DNA from: Paenibacillus andongensis
GTDB taxonomy: Bacteria > Bacillota > Bacilli > Paenibacillales > NBRC-103111
DNA length: 64,000 nt
NCBI RefSeq assembly: GCF_025369935.1
Contig: NZ_CP104467.1
Coordinates: forward strand, 5,401,001-5,465,000
Reading direction: 5' to 3'
The translations under genes and the position numbers were made by a program. The notes beneath the pieces were generated by a model. The model was given only the letters and a program-made list of their open reading frames with translations, was not told the DNA's origin and did no database searches. Of the stretch, positions 9,031 through 17,900 are shown in pieces. Positions within the stretch are counted from its first letter, which is position 1, and each line of letters starts with the position of its first letter.

Positions 9031-9165
9031 CTATAGGCTTATCGCATTGTACACTCTCCGAGCCGCTTTGAACCATGGGCTGTAACAGTCGAACTTATAG
9101 GAGATCAGCCTAGCATGCCGTACAACGCGTGCAGCAATTACATCATATTTTGAATGACCGTACGT
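9031..9165 (-). pseudogene. Possible C-terminal remnant of an unidentified protein
   Basis: About 45 codons before a stop at 9031 read like protein on the minus strand, for example DVIAARVVRHARLISYKF followed by YSPWFKAARRVYN. I do not recognise the family. Upstream of about 9165 the same frame runs antisense to the alpha-fucosidase remnant, so the coding signal seems to stop there. It could be a truncated gene end brought in by the same rearrangement, or chance. Confidence 0.2.
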
Positions 9166-9694
9166 ATTCGTCTTCTTTGTACATTTTGGCGTATCGGAGC
9201 ATCTGGCGAAACCGGGGCACGTTATCGAAATTCTGGTCGACATCATTGCCAAGAACGGCAACCTGCTCCTCAACATTCCGCAGAAACCGGACGGTACGAT
9301 CGATGATGAGTGCACGTATATCCTGTAGGAGATGGCCAAATGGATCCGGATATGCGGGGAAGGCGTGTACGGCACCAGGCCGTTCCGCGTATCGGGCGAA
9401 GGCCAGTCGCGCGTGGTCATCGATCATTTCAAGGAGGACAGAGTGGAATGGAATTCCAGCGACTTCCGTTTCACCCAAAAGAGAAATACACTTTACGCAT
9501 TCCAAATGCGGTGGCCGGAAGATCATTGTGCCGTCATCCGTACATTGACACTGGCTGACAAGGTGGAATCCGTCCGGCAGCTTGGCGTTGGCGAAGTACC
9601 GTTCGAACAGCCTTACGGAGGGCTAATCGTTTCGCTGCCGGACCGACAGCCGACGCCGTACGTCAACTGCCTGGCGATTGAACTTAAGCCGTAA
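9155..9694 (+). pseudogene. Alpha-L-fucosidase (GH29) C-terminal remnant
   Basis: One plus-strand frame reads VSEHLAKPGHVIEILVD, then KNGNLLLNIPQKPDGTID, an in-frame TAG at 9328-9330, then EMAKWIRICGEGVYGTRPF and a C-terminal domain ending at 9694. KNGNLLLNIP followed by DGTID and a GEGVYGTRP segment is the standard C-terminal end of the GH29 barrel. The N-terminal 300 or so residues with the catalytic Asp are absent, and an in-frame stop breaks the remainder, so it is not functional. It is one of few plus-strand traces in this half of the window and sits beside the group II intron. A GH95 fucosidase-family gene and fucose-type enzymes further along suggest that this genome once had a wider fucoside capacity. 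Confidence 0.75.
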
Positions 9695-9886
9695 GTAATC
9701 GACAATCGGGTAAAAGGTTTGTGCCAGGATTGCAGCGATTCCCGCTCGCGCAAGAGAAGATAACCCGGACGCTCCCGTAAGGACAGCCAGCTCTCCTCTA
9801 ACATCGGGTAGGAGGCTACCCATTAATTGAGTAGCCGACCTCCCACACCACCGTACTTACCGTTCGGTATACGGCGGTTCCTTAGT

Positions 9887-10477
9887 TCACACATTTACTT
9901 GTCGATAATAATCAGAAAAGTATATAAATCCGAGTCCTTTGATGGTGTTATTTCCGAGGGATATTGAGAGAATAGGACTTTTTGAGGTTCTCCAATAACT
10001 CTTTCTTGTGTTTGCGTGTTCCCATGCCTTTTGTTCTTGGATTCCGAGTGACATCAACATTTCGAACTTCGTCTTTACTCGTTTCCATTGTTTCCAGAAG
10101 ACCATGCGAATCCGCCTTCTCATCCATTCATCCGTGGTTTTGAGCAGTTTCTTGATGTCCGCTATTCTGAAATAGTTAACCCACCCCATGATATAGCGAC
10201 TAAGCTTCTTTGCTCTTTCTGCGTTCCCCATTCCATTGCTTCTCGATGTCAGTTCCTTTATTTTAGCTTTCATCTTGATAATGGATTTCGGATGTATTCG
10301 GATCCTCGCTTCTCCTTTATGTTGATAAAACGAGAATCCAAGAAATTTGACTCTCCTTGCCTCGTCCACTACCGTTTTCTCCCGATTCACTTTGAGGAAT
10401 AGCTTCTTCTCGATGAAGGGCAGGATGTTTTCCAGTGTTCGCTCCGCACTCCTTCTACTTTTGCAGAAGATAAGGAG
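9887..10477 (-). pseudogene. ltrA: C-terminal part of group II intron reverse transcriptase/maturase (split)
   Basis: The frame begins inside the inner intron end and reads LLIFCKSRRSAERTLENIL, then KVKFLGFSFYQ-type sequence (the conserved 'FLGF' of RT domain 7) and a maturase domain with RYIMGWVNYFRIADIKK and WMRRRIRMVFWKQWK. These correspond to the last 190 residues of the protein whose first 269 residues are encoded at 12331-13140. The RYADD active-site box that should come just before LLIFC is in neither half. It cannot be expressed as a complete protein without splicing of the inner intron. Confidence 0.85.
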
Positions 10478-12336
10478 GTAAGTAGCCCGAGGGAATCGCA
10501 CCCTCAGGCCCTCTCAGAACCGGACGTGAACCTCTCGGCTCATCCGGCTCCCATTATCCAGTCGTAGGCAGTATTCCCATCTGCCAGTGAGCAAACAGTT
10601 TAGGTAGATTCTTTGCCAGTCGTCCCATCCAATTTGTCGCCCGTGTCTTGTGCCTCTCCAGTTTCTTGTATTTCCTTCTTGCCCAATGGATGAGTGCCTC
10701 GTTCATATGGCGTAAAACGGGATATAATTGCGACTTGCAGAAGTGTCCATAGTAGTTGATCCACCCTCTAATCGAGGCATTGAACATCCGCGACAGGTCA
10801 TCAATGGCCACGTCCGGCTTCAAATGCATCCGCCATCCTCTAATCGTTTGCCTCATTGCTTTGCACGCCTTGTTGCTCACTGCTGGCGTGAAGTTGATGA
10901 AATGTTTTCCAAACCGATTCTTCGATCGTCTTGGCCGAAAGGTGTACCCCAGAAAGTCGAACTTAATTTCGGAATACTCCCCTTTGCGGTCATCATCTTT
11001 GCAATACACAATTCGCGTTTTATCCGGGTGCAGTTCGAGTTTACATTGCGTGAACCGTCCTTTGAGTTGCTCAAGCAGCCGTTCAGCTTCCTCTTTCGTA
11101 CGACAGTGGATCACTGCATCATCCGCATATCTTGCCCACGGATTATTGGGATGCTCGATTCCCATCCATTTATCGAATGTATAGTGCATGAACAGATTCG
11201 CAAGTACTGGACTGATGACCCCACCTTGCGGCGTGCCGGAGGTTCGTTCTACGATGTCTCCATTCTTCATTTGGAACGGAGCTCTTAGCCATCTTTCGAT
11301 GTAGAGAATGATCCACGCACAGTCCGTATGTTTCTTTACTGCCTTCATAAGCAACCCATGATCGATGTTGTCGAATAGACCTTTAATGTCAAATTCCAAC
11401 ACCCAGTCATATCTCCAACATCTGGTTCTTGTTACTCGAACCGCATCAATCGCGGATTTTCCCGGTCTGTACCCATAAGAGTCGGAGTGAAATATAGGTT
11501 CCACCATCGGCTCAAAGATCAGCTTAACTGTCATTTGCGCGATACGATCTGAGACGGTTGGAATCCCCAATATCCTTACCCCGCCGTTCTTCTTCGGTAT
11601 CTCTACCGCTTTAACTGGTGGGGGAAAGTAACTTCCCGAGGACATTCTGTTCCAGATTTTAAAGAGGTTGGCTTTCAGGTTTTCCTCAAACTTTTGAATC
11701 GACTCTTCGTCGACTCCGGCTGCTCCCTTCTTCGCTTTGACTCGCTCATAAGCTTCCCAAACGGTGTGCTTTGAAATTTCATACGACTTTGTTTTGTCCA
11801 TTTGTTCCTCCCACTTTCGCGGTTGACGTATTTTCAAAACTGGATAACACAACCCCTTGGCTCCGCCACCTTTTCAGTGGGTTCATCGCTACTACGGGCT
11901 ATTCCGCCCCTATACTCCGCATTTGTACTTTCATCCTTGCGGGATTTCCGCTTGGATTTTTCCATTCGCATCGGAGTCGTAGGTTCCCACGTTCCGAACA
12001 AAAGCCTGTGTTACGTTCACGCCGCCTTCATGCCGGTCACCATCTGGACAGTAAACAGGTTTCCTCCAGACTCATCCCAGGCCAACGACTCCCTCCTGGT
12101 TTTGATGACGTCCCTACGCTTTCGACACTTTATCAGCCATTGACTTGTGTTCGTCTCCGTAACACTCACCTGACAGAGTCTTGCTCTGCCTTTTCCTTAA
12201 CGCTCACCACCGACGGCTTTTGACCACAGCAGCTTAAGGTGGTTTGAAGCCTCCGCCTGCACAGCGGCTCCGAAGGGCCCGCCTTCATCTTTTGTTCAGC
12301 ATTGCTTTGGCTTTCTTACGCGCCATGCATTCACAC
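10478..12336 (-). mobile_element. Second group II intron nested in the RT gene of the first
   Basis: A domain V-like hairpin lies at 10515-10550 on the minus strand (GAGCCGGATG ... GTCCGGTTC), followed by a G/C-rich domain VI-like hairpin and an end ...CTACTTAC near 10478. At the other end GTGTG at 12336 fits the GUGYG 5' consensus, directly after the codons for GHKF of the host reverse transcriptase. About 500 bases of structured leader (12336-11802) precede its own intact reverse transcriptase. The RT differs clearly in sequence from the host RT, so the two introns belong to different subclasses. Boundaries may be off by a few bases. Confidence 0.75.
10554..11801 (-). CDS. ltrA: Group II intron reverse transcriptase/maturase (inner intron, intact)
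   Basis: The frame opens at 11852, but the ATG at 11801 has GGGAGG five bases upstream and gives a 415-residue protein beginning MDKTKSYEISKHTVWEAY. RT domains are in order: GAAGVDEES and LGIPTVSDRIAQM (RT0-2), YGYRPGKSAIDAV (RT2a/3), LEFDIKGLFDNIDH (RT3), GTPQGGVISPVLANLF (RT4), WARYADDAVIHC with the catalytic YADD (RT5), KFDFLGYTF (RT7), and the maturase domain ending GWINYYGHF and WARRKYKKL. No HNH endonuclease domain follows, so mobility would depend on reverse splicing with other priming. All catalytic residues are present, so this copy may still be active. Confidence 0.92.
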   Translation of the reverse strand: MDKTKSYEISKHTVWEAYERVKAKKGAAGVDEESIQKFEENLKANLFKIWNRMSSGSYFPPPVKAVEIPKKNGGVRILGIPTVSDRIAQMTVKLIFEPMVEPIFHSDSYGYRPGKSAIDAVRVTRTRCWRYDWVLEFDIKGLFDNIDHGLLMKAVKKHTDCAWIILYIERWLRAPFQMKNGDIVERTSGTPQGGVISPVLANLFMHYTFDKWMGIEHPNNPWARYADDAVIHCRTKEEAERLLEQLKGRFTQCKLELHPDKTRIVYCKDDDRKGEYSEIKFDFLGYTFRPRRSKNRFGKHFINFTPAVSNKACKAMRQTIRGWRMHLKPDVAIDDLSRMFNASIRGWINYYGHFCKSQLYPVLRHMNEALIHWARRKYKKLERHKTRATNWMGRLAKNLPKLFAHWQMGILPTTG

Positions 12337-13140
12337 AAACTTGTGTCCGCGGCTTTCCAGTTCCTTATCCAGCTCGTTCAGCATAATGTTGCTGAGAATT
12401 GGACTCAAGTTTCCGCCCTGCGGTACACCGACCTCTGTTTCCTCGAAGCGGTGTTTCACGACCACGCCAGCTTTCAGGTACTTATGTATGAGTGAAATGA
12501 CTCGACCATCTTTGATGGTTCTTGATAATACCTCGACGAGCTTACTTTGATTTACCGTGTCAAAATATTTCTCCAAGTCCATGTCCACAACATATTTGTA
12601 CCCTTGCTCAATGTTGTTTTGGCTTTTTCCAATGGCGTCGTGCTGACTTCGTTTGGGTCGGAATCCGAAGCTGTTCTCTGAGAATTGCTTCTCGTAGATG
12701 GGCGTAAGCACCTGGGCAATTGCCTGCTGAATCACTCGGTCCACCACGGTCGGGATTCCTAGATTTCTTTTCTTACCGTTCTCTTTCGGTATTTCTACCC
12801 TTCGAACGGCATTCGGACGATAGTTTCCGTCCAGAATGGACTGCCTGATGTTCTCTCCGTTCTCTTTGAGATATTGCAGAAGTTCATCTACTTTCATCCC
12901 GTCGATACCATGAGAGCCTTTATTCGCTTTGACCTTTTTAAACGCTTGGTTCATGTTGTCTCTGCTCACGATTTCCTCAAGTAGTCCCTTCTTCGACTCG
13001 GTTGCGTTGGTGTTGCCTGTTTCAGTTATCCTCTCAGGATTGTGCACTCCCGCATATCCTTCATGTTCCGCATTATCTTTCTGCATGGAGCCTTCTCCTC
13101 GAAGTTGGCTGCCCTTTATTCCTGTATTGGTAACTTTCAT
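12331..13140 (-). pseudogene. ltrA: N-terminal part of group II intron reverse transcriptase (split by inner intron)
   Basis: AGGAGGTG lies nine bases before the ATG at 13140. The 269 codons cover RT0 to RT4: ANKGSHGIDGMKVDELL, RRVEIPKENGKKRNLGIPT, NSFGFRPKRSQHDAI, VVDMDLEKYFDTVN and VGVPQGGNLSPILSNI. The frame stops two bases into the inner intron, after ELESRGHKFV. If the inner intron starts at 12336 and ends at 10478 the halves join in frame as HKF-LLIFC, without the V-RYADD residues normally found between them. The joined protein would therefore lack the two catalytic aspartates of RT5. Confidence 0.85.
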
Positions 13141-13546
13141 TGACTAACACCTCCTAAGGTTCAGCCCTTCCCTCATGTCGTCGACTACATCAGGTACTAT
13201 GGCCTCTGCTGACTTCTCATGATAAATCTTATTTCAACCGTGATTCGAAATGATCTTCTCACGTCCATGAGATCTCCCACGGTAAGACGATTCACTTTCC
13301 TTCCATGTACCCACATCATTTACATTGGTATGTCCGTGTAGTTATTGGACTTCGTTTTGTTATGCAAACTCATCCCATACCTTATGCCTGATAATGTTCG
13401 TGTTCCTTGGGTCGGAATTTTGCCTCCAGCTTCCTTCAGATTCCACCTTACGATGGATACCCTTGCTCTCGGCTAGTGGTTGGTAACTACAAACCCCCAC
13501 AGTGGACTTTCACCACCTAGTTAATCGCCATGCGTGGCGCACATAC

Positions 13547-13577
13547 AGGAGTCCCATGAATAGATTCAGGGACTCCT
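13547..13577 (-). terminator. Perfect 9-bp hairpin at the insertion site of the outer intron
   Basis: AGGAGTCCC at 13547-13555 is exactly complementary to GGGACTCCT at 13569-13577, with a 13-base loop. On the minus strand the hairpin ends five bases before the first base of the group II intron (13542). Class C group II introns are known to insert just behind terminator stem-loops. The T-run that a normal terminator would have is replaced by the intron. Confidence 0.7.
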
Positions 13578-13625
13578 CTAGATCCTGGCAGATTTCCAGT
13601 CGTAATCACAAACGCACAGAGAACG

Positions 13626-13791
13626 CTACGATAACTTTGCTTCCGTAATTGCCTTCCCGTCTAAACGATATGTCCCTTGGTCTGCAGCGTCCAATCAACC
13701 AATTATGTTCATCAGCGTCACCAGGAATCCAAAAATCAACGCAACAAGCCCAACCAACGAAGAATCTGTTCGTGTTGCTCTACAATACTCA
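13626..13791 (-). pseudogene. Possible remnant of an unidentified small reading frame
   Basis: Directly behind the esterase stop a minus-strand frame reads TDSSLVGLVALIFGFLVTLM, then NIIG, a TGA, then LDAADQGTYRLDGKAITEAK and a stop at 13626. The two parts are in the same frame, so a single TGA interrupts what reads like protein. One reading is a decayed ABC ATPase, because 'MNIIGxLDxADQGTYxLDG' resembles MacB-like proteins after a damaged P-loop. The other is a small membrane segment. I cannot decide between them. Confidence 0.3.
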
Positions 13792-14862
13792 TTAAAGTGT
13801 CTTCCTCACAACATGGGACCTTACATGATCATCACAATTTCTGAATATCAAACGACTAAAATTGTAGGCACCGTTATTCCAAACATGGAAATCATGAAAA
13901 CCATCCTTAATCAGAATTTGATAAAAATGATTAAGATGATTCCCCGATTGGTGTATAAGCCCATCTATCGATTTTATATAGCTGCCAATTGCTACTCCGT
14001 CTGCATCGCCGCAGGTGGTATATAGCAAATGAAGATTATGGACGCATGATGTGAGACTGACTCCCAGAGTTTCGCCATCACTCGATGTAGGAGCGTTTGA
14101 AAAAGCTCCGACATATGCGAACAAATCTATCATGCCTGGCGCGAGCACAGTTTTATCCAACCCGTTGTTCCAGGGACTCTCTGTGCCCGTGATTCGCGTC
14201 GAATCATATCGGTAACCGCCGAGGATCAGATTCAAGGCTTGCATTCCCCCCATCGAAAGCCCGGCGATCGCTCTGCGCGTGCGGTTATATATGATTCCCT
14301 CATGTGAAGTGACTGTTATATCTGCGTAGGTTTTGTAGTTTGATTCTATAAATGGAATCAGATCGTATCTCAACTCATAATCGAAGTAATAAAATCCCAG
14401 CATATTGGTTCCTTCGGAATTGAAGGAGCTATCCGTCCAGTCGTACGCGCTTCTTCCGTTGGGAAATACGACGATCAGCGGATCGATATCGCCGTTAACA
14501 ATTAGATTATCAAATATATTGCAAATGATAAATCGTCCGTCAACCTTACCGTTACTACTTAACCATTCATATTGATTCCCACCTACGCCATGAAGCAAAT
14601 ACAATACATTATATCTAACAGTAGTGTCGTTTGGGTCATAACCCGCAGGCAAGTAGACGTTGCATTTCTTCAATATGGCATCTCCCGCAACGGTTTCTCT
14701 TCCTGCTTCACTGATGTCGATGTTCCGATCCGTTACAAGCTGTCGAGATAAATGAATATAGTTGCCTACCTTATAGGAAACCTCCTGAATCGTACCTTGA
14801 AGCTCTTCATTAACTGACATAAGATATTTGGAAGGCACTGCCGTCACATTCATGCTTTTCAT
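13792..14862 (-). CDS. Esterase, CE1/feruloyl-esterase-like alpha/beta hydrolase
   Basis: The 356-residue protein has the esterase D fold markers: YNVLYLLHGVGGNQYEW (oxyanion-hole strand), the nucleophile elbow AGLSMGGMQAL, a TCGDADG segment with a likely catalytic Asp, and KDGFHDFHVWNNG with the catalytic His. This is the pattern of XynZ-type feruloyl/acetyl-xylan esterases. No signal peptide is visible, so it probably acts inside the cell on imported, esterified xylo-oligosaccharides. The upstream ribosome site is weak (AAAGATCC); an alternative ATG four codons later exists. It follows the xylanase gene on the same strand after a hairpin. Substrate (ferulate or acetate) cannot be told from sequence. 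Confidence 0.82.
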   Translation of the reverse strand: MKSMNVTAVPSKYLMSVNEELQGTIQEVSYKVGNYIHLSRQLVTDRNIDISEAGRETVAGDAILKKCNVYLPAGYDPNDTTVRYNVLYLLHGVGGNQYEWLSSNGKVDGRFIICNIFDNLIVNGDIDPLIVVFPNGRSAYDWTDSSFNSEGTNMLGFYYFDYELRYDLIPFIESNYKTYADITVTSHEGIIYNRTRRAIAGLSMGGMQALNLILGGYRYDSTRITGTESPWNNGLDKTVLAPGMIDLFAYVGAFSNAPTSSDGETLGVSLTSCVHNLHLLYTTCGDADGVAIGSYIKSIDGLIHQSGNHLNHFYQILIKDGFHDFHVWNNGAYNFSRLIFRNCDDHVRSHVVRKTL

Positions 14863-14920
14863 GGATCTTTATTGTCCCTTCGGATATATATTTTTTCCAC
14901 ATTAAGATTAAGGAATACAA

Positions 14921-14954
14921 AGCTGCCGCACATGAAATCCACGTGCGGACAGCC
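14921..14954 (-). terminator. Hairpin behind the SLH xylanase gene
   Basis: GCTGTCCGCACGTG and CATGTGCGGCAGC on the minus strand pair with one bulge around a 5-base loop, 23 bases after the xylanase stop. The following T-run is weak (TTTGTATT), so termination may be partial and allow some read-through into the esterase gene. Confidence 0.55.
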
Positions 14955-14976
14955 TTCCTTCTATTCCTTGCTGGCG

Positions 14977-17900
14977 TTATTGCACCTGTTGAGCATCCAA
15001 AATCCTAATGATGATAACCACCGCTTCTGCGCGGGTGCTGAATGCCTTCGGCTTCAGCGTACCGTCTTCGTAGCCGTTCAGAACACCCTTGGCTGTCAAA
15101 GCCGCAAGAAGTCCTTGGGCCCAGGCGGAGACGTCGCCGCTGTCCTTATAGTCCAAACCGCTGTTCGCAGATGCCAAATGTGCGGCACGTGCAAGGATTA
15201 CGGCCATTTGTTCCCGGGTGATGTTGTCATCCGGGCCGAAGGTTCCGTCCTCATAGCCGACTACAATCCCCAGTGCGGATGCTATTGCGATTGCATCCTT
15301 CGCCCAGTGACTGCCGGTATCGGAGAACCCAGCTCCGCCTGTTGCCGTCAGGTGGAAAGCTCTGACGATCATGGATACGAACTCTGCTCTTGTAACGGAT
15401 GCTTCAGGCCGGAATAAACCGTCTTGGTAGCCGTCGATCACACCTGCCTTCACAAGGGCTTGGATCCCTGCTTCGGCCCAGTGTCCTTTAATATCGGTCA
15501 AGGCTGGTACCTCGACAGATGCAGACTTTTCTGCCGCCAATACTGCAAACTTGGTGAAGTGCGTCACGCTGCCGGAAACGGTGCCTTTCTCCCGGTCGAC
15601 CTTAATGTCGTCCAGTTTGACCCACTTGCCAGTTTCTTCATTGTACCAGTACAGTGCCAGCTCATGCTCATCATCCAACACGCTAGTGTTGAACGGAAGG
15701 GTGATAGTGACTGGTTTCTGGAACGGTCCTGTTACGTCCTTAGTAATCTCGTACACATCTCCGGCCAGCTTCAATCTCGGGTCGGTATTCAGCTTTGAGG
15801 GATCGCTCAGCTTTTTGACGACCACGATAACGTCCTTGCCAATGGCTCCGGCCGGCAAATCTATGGTCGCCCCATTTTGTTCCACCTTGCCGCCCTTTTG
15901 GCCGTCCACTTTATCGGATCCGTCCGGTGTGGAGCTCGGGGTAGAACCAGTCAGGGGAGGTGTAGGCTTCGGTTCAAACGTCAGAACGCCGAATCTCGAG
16001 GTGTTCTGATAGGATTGGCCTGTCGGGTCGTTCCAAGAAAAGACGCTGTCCCGGCTTCCACTGTCCTGAGCATTGTTGATTTGGAAGTCAAATCCGATCA
16101 TGGTTCCGGCTTTAGGAATGATCGTATCCAGCGCGATAGCCGCTTCTAAGACGTAACCTCCGTCAATTAATTTAGTGGCCGAAGTATAGTTGTCTTGGGT
16201 TGCATGGCCGCCAACGGTCTTTACGTTCTTGAAGTTGATTCGGTATTGACCGTCGTCGATTTGGTAGCTATCCGTTTTTCCGTTGTTCTGGTCAACGAAG
16301 ATTTCAATCGAATCCTGTTCCCATGGGTTCGCGTTGGCATCGCTCAATTTGCTATCTTGCACGATGGCATAAGCATAGAGGTTATGCTCATCCCACATTG
16401 TACGCAATTGAGCTTTGGCAACTGCGTTGTTATGTTGCTCTACCTTGACGTCAGTGGTATAAACCGGTGCGTTCGCCCACGTGCTGTCCAGTTCACCGTC
16501 GATAGTAGGGGTTCCGTAAACAGCTTTTCCCGCCTTGGTAGCATCGATATAAGTCAAGACCCCGTAACCAGCTGTATCGCTGTCTTGGACGTTCCGTGGA
16601 TCACTCCAGGAAACGATGACACCGTTACTGCCATGCTCCGTACCGTCATTAGTTCCCATGTCGGTCACTCTTACGTCAAACTTCACTTGCTTGCCTAAGG
16701 TGCCTGCCAATGGGATCGATGCCTGAAGTACATAACCGTCGGTAGTTTCCGTAATATGAGCATCATTTCGTGCGAATGTATACTTCTGGATTCCATTGTT
16801 ATCTACAAAGAGATCGATTTTATCCGTTGCGGTTTTGGTACTGTCTTTGACCGCTACACGGGCAAATAGGTTATGTTCATCCCACAACGTTTTCACTTGA
16901 GCCTGCAGCGTACCTGACTGTTGGGTCTTGATTGTCGGAACCCTATTCCAAACCAAATCCGAAGCATTTGCAGGTGTGCCTTGAGCCGTAAATGCTGTTT
17001 GTGGAGTTATGGGAAGATGGGTAGTCGGCAGGGTCTCAACTGCCTCAATCATTCCCCAATACGCGTATTTCGCTTGGAACTGTACGTCGAACGGAAGAGG
17101 AGCATCTTTACGGATGATATTATTGAAGTTGTCCAGCCAGGTGTGATTGTCTGCCATCCCCCATAGCGTAACATTGCTGATCCATCCGTCCTTATTATAT
17201 GCCGGAGTGTTCGGGTCGGCATGTTTGCCCTCGTTGTCCAATCGAACCAGCTCTTGGAACAATTGTTTGTAGCGGTACCCTTGTTTGATAAGCATGTTCT
17301 CATCAAAGCTGGTTGTGGAGCTATCCGTATAAACGGAAACGTCAAGCTCTGTGATCTGATTGTCGAATCCGGCTTCTCCGAATTTCCGGATGGAATCGGA
17401 AATTTGTTCGATAGAGGGACCGCCGATGCTGATGTGCGTTTGGTGGCCTACGCCGTCAATCGGAATTCCATCGTCTCTCAGCTTCGTCGCCAAAATATAC
17501 AAGAAATCGCGTTTGACCGGATCCTGCGTACCGTAATCGTTGATATACAGCTTTGAGTTCGGGAACTCTTCCCGAGCAACAGTGAAGGCTGTTCGGATGA
17601 AGTCTAGACCGGTCAGTCTATACCACTCGCTCTTCCGCATGCCGTCCGACTGTCCTGGGTCGATGACTTCGTTGACAACGTCGATGGCATTGATCGGTAC
17701 TTGCATGGCGTTGAAGTGACGCGCCACGGTTTGAATATAAGTCGTAAGACGGTCAAGCACAAGCTGTTTATTCTCCGTTGTTGCTGCAAGCGGCTGGCCC
17801 TGGCTATCCTTAAACATCCATTCCGCAGCCTGCGAATGCCAAGCAAGAGTATGCAACCGGAAATTCATATTGTGGTCCTTGGCATACTGTGCGATCGTGT

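Larger units (their letters stand above)
9803..13542 (-). mobile_element. Group II intron (class C-like), interrupted by a second intron
   Basis: The 5' end is GTGCGCC at 13542, matching the GUGYG consensus, and the long structured leader runs to about 13141. The 3' end has a domain V-like hairpin at about 9848-9880 on the minus strand (GAACCGCCGTAT paired with GTACGGTGGT), then a domain VI-like hairpin and an end ...CCCGAT at 9803. Its own reverse transcriptase gene is split into an N-terminal part (13140-12331) and a C-terminal part (10477-9887) by another group II intron. Directly upstream of the 5' end is a perfect 9-bp terminator-like hairpin, the preferred target of class C introns. The 3' boundary is known to within a few bases. 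Confidence 0.82.

Noticed and set aside
9623-9823. Minus-strand frame with GELAVLTGASGLSSLARAG next to the outer intron 3' end
   Set aside because: It reads somewhat like protein but overlaps the better supported GH29 remnant and the intron end; no family recognised and no start site.
10741-11288. Plus-strand frames within the inner intron
   Set aside because: They lie antisense to the RT, whose motifs are complete on the minus strand.
16195-16698. Long plus-strand frames antisense to the xylanase (also in 9-11 kb, 41-43 kb and 51-52 kb)
   Set aside because: They are shadows of the strongly supported minus-strand genes, without ribosome sites or recognisable domains.
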